Below the pieces are notes generated by a model that saw only the letters and a program-made list of their open reading frames with translations, made no database searches and had not been told where the DNA came from. Below, in pieces: positions 57,727-64,000 of a stretch of 64,000 nt of DNA. Position 1 is the stretch's first letter. Each line of letters begins with the position of its first letter. This DNA is from Desulfamplus sp. GTDB taxonomy: Bacteria; Desulfobacterota; Desulfobacteria; Desulfobacterales; Desulfobacteraceae. The position numbers were made by a program, and so were the translations under genes. The stretch lies in the NCBI GenBank assembly GCA_015232455.1, contig JADFZQ010000003.1:1-64000 (forward strand). Direction: 5' to 3'.

Positions 57727-58473
57727 TTATAGATTTGTCAGTTTTCCCTCTTTTTTTAAATCAATGAAAGCCTGTTCTATCTTTTTCAATATATTTTCTG
57801 CGTCTGGATTTTTCTTTGACACAATAAGAAAAACATCAAGAAGTGATATGCTATGATTCTGTATTCCGGGTATTATTACTGATTTAAGAGTTGTTTCAGC
57901 AGGGGCACTATAATCTAAGAGGTAATCTGCTCTTTTCCCTTGCAACTTTTTAAATGCAAGTTCATGTCCATCTGTTACATCAAGTAGTATTTGATTTGCA
58001 GGGTCTTCGAGATATTTTATAAACCCACCATAACTGTATCCTCTTATGGTGAGAATCTTTTTTCCTTTTAGCTCTTCTTTTGTTTTTATAGGCTGAGTAT
58101 CTTGTCTGTTATAAACTCGTAAATCTATTTGAGTAATCTTTTCGCTACTGTAAATAACATTACCTTCAAATTCAGGAACGCCTTTTACACCAAGGAAAAT
58201 ATCTGATTTCCCCTCTGCAAGGTTATTATAAACTCTCTTAGGTGGATACCCTTTTATTGAATATGCAAAGTTGCTCTTTTCAAGTGCAACTTTCAAAGAT
58301 TCAATAAGGAGTCCAGAAGGCTCTTTTCCCTCTTCAACTACATAAAAGGGCTGAAAGTTGAAAACATGAACTTGTATCTCTTGAGCTTCAAGTTTTTGCA
58401 CAAAAGGCAAGTATACTAAAGAGATAGTAAGACAAATAGCAAACAATGATTCTACAACGTAAATCTTCTTCAT
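57727..58473 (-). CDS. Periplasmic solute-binding protein, SBP_bac_3 family (copy 2)
   Basis: A 248-residue binding protein with a signal peptide of about 25 residues. Conserved stretches FQPFYVVEEGKEPSGLLIES, SIKGYPPKRVYNNLAEGKSD and ILTIRGYSYGGFIKYLED fit the polar amino acid or sensor-domain type of SBP_bac_3. The start ATG 58473 has AAGGGG upstream; a TTG at 58500 is in frame but less likely. It is about 65 percent identical by eye to the gene just upstream, a tandem duplicate. No permease or ATPase is nearby, so transport is not certain. Confidence 0.85.
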   Translation of the reverse strand: MKKIYVVESLFAICLTISLVYLPFVQKLEAQEIQVHVFNFQPFYVVEEGKEPSGLLIESLKVALEKSNFAYSIKGYPPKRVYNNLAEGKSDIFLGVKGVPEFEGNVIYSSEKITQIDLRVYNRQDTQPIKTKEELKGKKILTIRGYSYGGFIKYLEDPANQILLDVTDGHELAFKKLQGKRADYLLDYSAPAETTLKSVIIPGIQNHSISLLDVFLIVSKKNPDAENILKKIEQAFIDLKKEGKLTNL

Positions 58474-58581
58474 AAATTTTTTCCCCTTTATTTTTTTCAA
58501 TTGTTATCTTCATTAAACAGACGGTTTATTAAATTTTGGTGAGAAGAGTCGTTAATTTGAGCAATGAAATTTTGATATTAC

Positions 58582-59325
58582 TTACATATTAAACACATTT
58601 CCCTCTTGTTTTAACTCTATAAAAGCCTGCTCTAATTTTTTCAATAAATTTTCTGCATCTGGACTCTTCTTTGAAACAATAAAAAACACCTCAAGCAGCG
58701 ATATGCTATGACTTTGTATATTAGGTATAATAATTGATTTTAATGCTTTTTCAGAGGGTAAACTATAATCTAAGACATAATCCGCTCTTTGTGCTTGCAG
58801 CTTTTTAAACGCAAGTTCATGCCCGTTTGTCATATCAGCAACTATTTTAGTTGCTGGATTTTCTATATATTTTATAAATCCACCATAACTATAACCTCTT
58901 ATAGTTATAATTCTTTTTCCGTGCATATCCTCTTTTGTTTTTATAGGTGGAGTATCAGCTCTTGAGTAAACTCTTAAGTCTATGTCAGTAATTTTATCAC
59001 TGCTGTAAAGGACATTTCCTTCAAGCTCTGGGACACCTTTTACACCTAAAGAAATATCTGCCTCTCCATCTGCAAGGTATTTGTAAAGTCTTTTAGGAGG
59101 ATATCCTTTTATAGAGTATTTAATATTACATCTTTCTAATATTGGCTTAATATAGTCAATCAAAATTCCAGAAGGTTCTTTACCTTCTTCAATTACCGCA
59201 AAAGGTGGAAAAGTAAAAATACCTATTTCAAGCTCTTTAGGATCATTTTTTTGTGCAGACACGTCAGTTAATGACCAACTTAGACACATCACGAACATAA
59301 ACACTATTTTGTAAATACTTTTCAT
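58582..59325 (-). CDS. Periplasmic solute-binding protein, SBP_bac_3 family (copy 1)
   Basis: A 247-residue paralogue of the following gene, with signal peptide MKSIYKIVFMFVMCLSWS. FPPFAVIEEGKEPSGILIDY, SIKGYPPKRLYKYLADGEAD and IITIRGYSYGGFIKYIEN line up with the copy. Both end in long helices rich in Lys and Glu, and the order suggests a tandem duplication. Binding partner unknown. Confidence 0.85.
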   Translation of the reverse strand: MKSIYKIVFMFVMCLSWSLTDVSAQKNDPKELEIGIFTFPPFAVIEEGKEPSGILIDYIKPILERCNIKYSIKGYPPKRLYKYLADGEADISLGVKGVPELEGNVLYSSDKITDIDLRVYSRADTPPIKTKEDMHGKRIITIRGYSYGGFIKYIENPATKIVADMTNGHELAFKKLQAQRADYVLDYSLPSEKALKSIIIPNIQSHSISLLEVFFIVSKKSPDAENLLKKLEQAFIELKQEGNVFNM

Positions 59326-59443
59326 AGCATCTCCTTTTGATATTTTGATTGCTTATTCTTATCTACATCTTCTTTAATCAAAAATTTAGATTCAATTACA
59401 ATATATATTTGTTCATGTCAATCAATCTAAACTTGACTATATC

Positions 59444-59473
59444 TTGACTTTTTATTTATCAAAAGTTTATAAG
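59444..59473 (+). promoter_or_regulatory. Candidate sigma-70 promoter for the RnfB-fusion gene
   Basis: TTGACT at 59444-59449 with TTATAA/TATAAG at 59467-59473 (17 or 18 bases). Another TTGACT lies 11 bases further upstream. The mRNA leader would be about 70 bases. Confidence 0.4.
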
Positions 59474-59550
59474 ATTCTGGCTTAAAGATTATAGATTTAG
59501 GTTAAAATAAATTCTTTTAATGCAGTAAAAAATTATATTATGGAGGTAAA

Positions 59551-61827
59551 ATGATACAATCTGTAATTCTAATGGGGGGGCTTGGTCTTATAATTGGCGG
59601 TGCATTGGCATTTGCATCTAAAATTTTTTATGTTTATGTTGATCCAAAAGTTGAGGCAATAACCGGAGTATTGCCCGGAGCAAATTGCGGCGGCTGTGGA
59701 TTCCCAGGTTGTGGTCCAAATGCTGAAGCTATTGCTGTTGGAAAATCTTCACCAACTTCTTGTGTAGCAGCGGGACCAGAAGTTGCTGCTGCAATTGCTG
59801 AAATTATGGGGGTTAGTGTTTCAGCGAAAGAGCCTGAAATTGCAAGACCCGGATGTTATTATGGAACAAAAGATGCTGACATAAAATATCTTTACGATGG
59901 CATTAATGACTGTCGTGCAGCATCAATGGTTTTTGGTGGAATGAAAGAGTGCAATATAGGCTGCCTTGGTTTTGGAACATGCGTAAAGGCTTGTATGTTC
60001 GGTGCCCTTGAAATGGGTGAATATGGCTTACCAGTTGTGAATATGGAAAAATGCACAGGTTGTGGTTCTTGTCAAAAAGTATGCCCTAAAAATATCATAA
60101 GACTTACATCAGTATCTATGAGAATTATGAGAGAATATACAGAGGCTAAATGTATAACTCCATGCCAAAGAGCCTGCCCCACTGGTATTGATATAAGAGA
60201 GTATCTTGCACGTATTAGAAAGGGTGATAATACTGGAGCTGTTCAAGTCATTAAGGAGAGAAACCCTTTTCCAACAGTTATTGGAAGAATTTGTCCAGCA
60301 CCATGTGAAACAGAATGCAGGAGACAATTAGTTGATGAAGCAGTTGGAATAAATAATCTGAAAAGATTTGTTTGCGATATTGAGATGGAGTTAGGACAGA
60401 GAGTTCTTCCTTATAAAGCACCTGAAACAGGTAAAAAAGTTGCTATTATTGGTGGCGGTGTTGAGGGGCTTTCAACCGCATTTTTCACAGCAAGACTTGG
60501 ACATGAACCAACTGTATTTGAGGCAACCTCTACACTTGGAGGACTTTTGAGAATTGCTATATCTGATGAGAGACTCTCACAAGATGTTCTTGACTGGGAT
60601 ATTGAAGGCATTCTTGAGATGGGTGTTAATGTAAAAACTGGAGTTAAGGCTGGAGAAGATTTTTCTGTAGCATCTCTTCTAAACTCTGGTTATGAGGCTG
60701 TTTTTACCTCAACTGGTGGTTGGGACAGCAGACTTTCAAGAGGTGAGATTGCCCAAATATCCAATATATTTCCTGGTGGCTATCTTATGATTGATCTTCT
60801 AAGAAATGATGTTCAAAAGAGCAAAAGAGTTCCATGCGGAAGAGATGTTGTTATTGTTGGAGGTGGAGCATTATCAGCAGAGGCTGTAAAGGTGTGTCGT
60901 GAACTTGGATCCGAGAATATTACTGTAGTATCTCGAAAACCAGAAGAGTTGAAACCATTTGATGACAAAACTCTAAATGTTATGAAAAATAATGGAGCAA
61001 CAGTAGTATATGAATCTGGTGTTACTAAACTTATAGGGCAAAACGATAAACTTTCTAAAATCGAATACACAAATATTGCCACAGGTGCAAAAACAGTCAT
61101 TGATTCACAGACTGTTATTCTTGCTTCTGGAAGATTTCCAGAACTTGTATTTATGAAAAAAACAACTGCATCTATGGAGATTGCGGAAGACGACAATAAT
61201 GCTGAAGAGACCATAACTTCAAATAATATTTCGTCAACAGTTAATCAAAAGACCTTATGCTGGGAAGGATTTGAAATCTACAAGACTCCTTCAAATAATA
61301 ATCAACTTGGCTTTCTATCGCCTGAAGATGAACTTAGTGGTTACAGTGCAGCAGTTGCGGCTATAAACGGTGGACGCCGTGCAGCAGCTACCATACATAA
61401 ACTTATGTATGGTTTACCTCTAAGTGATGTTACTAAACCTGTTACTAAACGTTCGATTCTGCAAGGTGTTACTTGTGTTGAGAATGTCCAGATTATGCCA
61501 AGAAACATAATGCCTCTTTACGATAAAACTGAACATAATTCAGAGGCAGCGGCTTATAATGGAGTTAGAAGAGGTAAAGAGATTTTTAGCGGCTATACCC
61601 CTGAAATGGCTAAAAATGAGGCGGAACGGTGTCTTAAATGTGGTCTTCTTTGCTATGAAAGAACTGGTATTGCATCAGATGCTCAAAATGTTGATGGGAA
61701 AGCTCATAGTGGCAGACAGGTCAAGGAAGGAGAAAATATTCAGCAACATGTGATTCTTTCTGAAGCAGAATTGCCAGTTGCACAGCAGACAAGAAGAAGG
61801 TGGTATCTCTTACCCGGTATTGAATAA
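59551..61827 (+). CDS. rnfB: RnfB-like ferredoxin protein fused to a GltD/NfnB-like flavoprotein
   Basis: A 758-residue fusion. Residues 1-30 are an RnfB-type membrane helix; ANCGGCGFPGC with a following SPTSC near 45-70 is the Fer4_21 cluster, and two ferredoxin motifs CLGFGTCVKAC and CTGCGSCQKVCP lie at about 135-185. From about residue 200 the protein is a GltD/NfnB-like pyridine nucleotide oxidoreductase: CITPCQRACPTGIDIREY, CPAPCETEC, an FAD motif VAIIGGGVEGLST near 297 and an NAD(P) motif VVIVGGGALSAEA near 430. It ends with CLKCGLLCY. No other rnf gene is seen nearby, so it may be a stand-alone ferredoxin:NAD(P) enzyme or part of a distant Rnf complex. GGAGG lies upstream of the ATG. 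Confidence 0.88.
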   Translation: MIQSVILMGGLGLIIGGALAFASKIFYVYVDPKVEAITGVLPGANCGGCGFPGCGPNAEAIAVGKSSPTSCVAAGPEVAAAIAEIMGVSVSAKEPEIARPGCYYGTKDADIKYLYDGINDCRAASMVFGGMKECNIGCLGFGTCVKACMFGALEMGEYGLPVVNMEKCTGCGSCQKVCPKNIIRLTSVSMRIMREYTEAKCITPCQRACPTGIDIREYLARIRKGDNTGAVQVIKERNPFPTVIGRICPAPCETECRRQLVDEAVGINNLKRFVCDIEMELGQRVLPYKAPETGKKVAIIGGGVEGLSTAFFTARLGHEPTVFEATSTLGGLLRIAISDERLSQDVLDWDIEGILEMGVNVKTGVKAGEDFSVASLLNSGYEAVFTSTGGWDSRLSRGEIAQISNIFPGGYLMIDLLRNDVQKSKRVPCGRDVVIVGGGALSAEAVKVCRELGSENITVVSRKPEELKPFDDKTLNVMKNNGATVVYESGVTKLIGQNDKLSKIEYTNIATGAKTVIDSQTVILASGRFPELVFMKKTTASMEIAEDDNNAEETITSNNISSTVNQKTLCWEGFEIYKTPSNNNQLGFLSPEDELSGYSAAVAAINGGRRAAATIHKLMYGLPLSDVTKPVTKRSILQGVTCVENVQIMPRNIMPLYDKTEHNSEAAAYNGVRRGKEIFSGYTPEMAKNEAERCLKCGLLCYERTGIASDAQNVDGKAHSGRQVKEGENIQQHVILSEAELPVAQQTRRRWYLLPGIE

Positions 61828-61839
61828 ATCCAAAATTAT

Positions 61840-61872
61840 GAAAGTCCCCCAAAGCATAAAATGGGGGCTTTC
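61840..61872. terminator. Hairpin between the RnfB fusion and the MFS gene
   Basis: GAAAGTCCCCCA at 61840-61851 pairs with TGGGGGCTTTC at 61862-61872 with one mismatch or bulge. A GC-rich hairpin in a convergent gap, though not followed by a long T-run, so it probably ends transcripts from one or both sides. Confidence 0.6.
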
Positions 61873-61963
61873 ATAAACTTAACCTCTCATCTTATTACTA
61901 CAGGTCAGAATGATGAAAATTTCCAGCGGGCATCAATTTTGAAGTTTTTAAAAGGTGATCCTC

Positions 61964-63247
61964 TTAGATATTTTGTCTCTCCCTCTCCATAGTCTCTTTT
62001 GAACAGAATGCTGCTGCAAGTGCAATCAAAGCACAGATAAAAAATGGAAAAAATGCGGATTGATACGCAGATATGCTTAAAACTTCACCAACTTTATCAT
62101 GTCGTTCTAATAAATACCCAACAAATGGTTGAAAAATACCAGCCCCAATAAAAGGAAAGAGATTTGCAAGACCAGTAACTGTGCCTGCAATTTCAATTGG
62201 AAATAGCTCCTTGCACATAGTAAATGCAACCGCACCAACTCCATTTGCACAGACAGTTATCATAAAATATAATAGATATAATCCCCATACAGGTATAGCG
62301 TCAGAGAATGCAAGCAGTGCTGTGCAAAAGACCATGCCTATTGAAGTTATTATCAATACTGGCTTTCTCTGGCAAAATACTCTATCAGATAGCCATGTAA
62401 TAAAAGGTGCTCCAAATACAAGCCCCAATGCCATCATAGATAGAATATGACCAGCCTCAACTCTACTCATTCCATACACATGTATAAGATATGGTCCTCC
62501 CCACAAACCTCCAAATGAAAAAGCTATGGCAAATGCACAGAAAAACCATAAAGCTAAATACCAAAAAGAGAGCGATTTCAAAACAGTTTTGACTGCAACG
62601 GTTAAACTCAAATTATTACTCTTATTTATTTTATTACCTTCCTTAATATCTTCTCTATCTAAAATCCAGCCTTTATCTTCAGGGCGGTTACGAACAAATA
62701 ACCACACCAATATAGCCAGCAATAGGGTTACAATACCAACTGCAATAAAAGAGTTTCTCCATCCAATAGAGTTATTGAGCCATACTAATGGTGTCGCTGC
62801 TATCAATGAACCTAATCCGCCAATACTGAGAAGTATCCCTGTCATGTAGGCATACTCTCTGACAGTAAACCACTGGGATAAAATTTTTAGTGTAGGCACA
62901 AATAACATAGATACACCTATGCCAACTAAGGTTCGACCAATAATAGCCCATGTTACATTGGGGGCAAAACCAAATATAACAGAACCTAAAAATGCAACGG
63001 TGAAAAATAGTGTAATTGTCTTACGCGCACCCCATGAATCAGAGAGAAGTCCAGCAGGAAGCTGCATTAAAGCATAGGGATAAAAATAGGCAGAGCCTAA
63101 AATTCCTATTAAAGAGGGACCAGCACTGAAATCTTGCATGAGATCAACTGCAAGCACGGATGTGCAAAGACGGTGGAAATAGACTAAAATATAGCTTGTA
63201 GATAGTAGCCCGAAAATCAGCCAGCGGTAACTTTTGATATTATTCAT
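61964..63247 (-). CDS. Major facilitator superfamily transporter
   Basis: A 427-residue inner membrane carrier with twelve hydrophobic helices. The MFS motif between helices 2 and 3 reads GLLSDSWGARKT near residue 66, and ALMQLPAGLLSD precedes it. The sequence FHRLCTSVLAVDLMQDF near the start recalls anion:cation symporter (ACS) or NarK-like families, but the substrate is not clear. It lies 39 bases after the sigma-54 activator gene on the same strand, so co-expression is possible. Confidence 0.9.
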   Translation of the reverse strand: MNNIKSYRWLIFGLLSTSYILVYFHRLCTSVLAVDLMQDFSAGPSLIGILGSAYFYPYALMQLPAGLLSDSWGARKTITLFFTVAFLGSVIFGFAPNVTWAIIGRTLVGIGVSMLFVPTLKILSQWFTVREYAYMTGILLSIGGLGSLIAATPLVWLNNSIGWRNSFIAVGIVTLLLAILVWLFVRNRPEDKGWILDREDIKEGNKINKSNNLSLTVAVKTVLKSLSFWYLALWFFCAFAIAFSFGGLWGGPYLIHVYGMSRVEAGHILSMMALGLVFGAPFITWLSDRVFCQRKPVLIITSIGMVFCTALLAFSDAIPVWGLYLLYFMITVCANGVGAVAFTMCKELFPIEIAGTVTGLANLFPFIGAGIFQPFVGYLLERHDKVGEVLSISAYQSAFFPFFICALIALAAAFCSKETMERERQNI

Positions 63248-63286
63248 TATAAGATAATCAGTTGGATAGGTTAAAGAGATGGGTGA

Positions 63287-64000
63287 TTAAGAAAAAGGAA
63301 ACTCTTGCTCTTGTTCAATATTCATTTTTTTGATCTTTTCAACAAGAGTTGTGCGATTCATTTTCAGGAGGTCTGCTGCCCGTGCCTTTACCCAATGGGT
63401 CTGTTCAAGGGCATAAAGAATAAGGCTTTTTTGGTACTCTTCTACTGCTTCATTAAAACCAATACCGTTCTTAAAGACACTGCACACAGATGGTGTCTCT
63501 GTTGATGGCAAAATATGGTTTGAAATATAATCTGGAAGATCAGATGGCATAACAATATCAGTTTCAACCATTACAGAGAGGCGCTCAACAAGGTTCTCAA
63601 GCTCTCTAATATTTCCGGGCCAACTATAGAGGCTTAAGACAGATATTGCCTCGTCTGAAAATATCTTCTTATTGTATCCATACATTCTCTGAACTATTTT
63701 TTCTTGAAAGTGATCAATAAGAACGGGTAAATCATCAATACGCTCTCTAAGGGGTGGAACTTTTAGTGGAATAACATTTAGTCTGTAAAAAAGGTCTTCC
63801 CTAAATGTTCCCTGTGCAATTGATGCAGCAAGGTCTTTATTGGTTGCAGATAGGATTCTGACATCAATATTAGTCGTTGTGATACCTCCTACTTTCTCGA
63901 TCTTTCGCTCCTGCAAAGCTCTTAGCAGCTTAACTTGAAGATCAGGACTCATATCACCTATTTCGTCAAGAAAAAGGGTTCCCTTATCTGCAAGCTCAAA
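63287..64000 (-). CDS. Sigma-54-dependent transcriptional activator (partial; 5' end beyond the right edge)
   Basis: The C-terminal 237 residues of an NtrC-type enhancer-binding protein are visible. They begin inside the AAA+ domain at the Walker [13 protein letters not shown], with [11 protein letters not shown] and [20 protein letters not shown] following, and end with a Fis-type helix-turn-helix ([23 protein letters not shown]). The visible part does not show whether a receiver, GAF or other input domain precedes it. Confidence 0.95.
   Translation of the reverse strand, partial: FELADKGTLFLDEIGDMSPDLQVKLLRALQERKIEKVGGITTTNIDVRILSATNKDLAASIAQGTFREDLFYRLNVIPLKVPPLRERIDDLPVLIDHFQEKIVQRMYGYNKKIFSDEAISVLSLYSWPGNIRELENLVERLSVMVETDIVMPSDLPDYISNHILPSTETPSVCSVFKNGIGFNEAVEEYQKSLILYALEQTHWVKARAADLLKMNRTTLVEKIKKMNIEQEQEFPFS

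Overview
The window is AT-rich chromosomal DNA of a Gram-negative anaerobe, most likely a sulfate-reducing member of the Desulfobacterota (Desulfobacterales-like). The main support is a QrcABCD-type quinone reductase cluster (18822-24122) with split system II cytochrome c maturation genes (resB, ccsA) just upstream. A selenocysteine formate dehydrogenase, an RnfB-like ferredoxin-type fusion protein, type II secretion genes gspC-gspD, heptose and 8-amino-Kdo sugar genes and a two-partner secretion TpsB agree with an anaerobe that has an outer membrane. The style (many low-complexity inserts in core enzymes, small hairpin repeats, few operon-wide overlaps) resembles large-genome Desulfobacterales such as multicellular magnetotactic bacteria, but no magnetosome gene is present, so that narrower placement is only a guess.

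Layout: 1-58 is the 5' end of a probable IS630-type transposase, followed by a repeat-rich stretch. 411-3701 (minus) holds an orphan TpsB transporter and an MltF-like lytic transglycosylase. 4168-12711 (plus) is mostly housekeeping: an acidic small protein, argS, a SPOR protein, gatC, gatA, a small conserved protein, mutL and a TetR regulator with a dyad in front. 12910-17994 (minus) is a complete branched-chain amino acid ABC importer, livG-livK-livH-livM-livF. 18582-29699 (minus) runs efp, a hybrid histidine kinase, resB, ccsA, qrcABCD and a small membrane protein. 30020-40049 (plus) carries an MBL-fold protein, a 2-TM protein, guaA, a coiled-coil membrane protein, a Cys-rich small protein, a DHS-like protein, trkH-trkA with a sensor-like membrane protein, and hldA. 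rarD (minus) and gspC-gspD (plus) follow.

44273-49224 (minus) is the most unusual block: a five-gene run of two dissimilar phosphoribosyltransferases (one with a TRSP-like tail, one StiP-like), a HAD phosphatase, a TerB protein and a GYF-AIM24 protein. It looks like a reduced form of the Ter-linked nucleoside-like metabolite module, without TerC/TerD or the ATP-grasp and lyase partners in view. 49556-52061 (plus) has a YvlD-like membrane protein, a long-chain acyl-CoA synthetase and two tRNA-Ser genes with a clear promoter and terminator. 52126-54641 (minus) is the kdnA-kdnB pair for 8-amino-Kdo. 54859-57627 (minus) is one formate dehydrogenase gene read through an in-frame TGA as selenocysteine, with a visible SECIS-like hairpin. 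Two tandem solute-binding proteins, an RnfB-oxidoreductase fusion, an MFS transporter and the 3' part of a sigma-54 activator gene close the window.

Working together, the redox genes suggest formate and hydrogen (or reduced ferredoxin) as electron sources, periplasmic cytochromes feeding menaquinone through Qrc, and a membrane-associated ferredoxin/NAD(P) enzyme. No CRISPR array, rRNA or prophage was seen.
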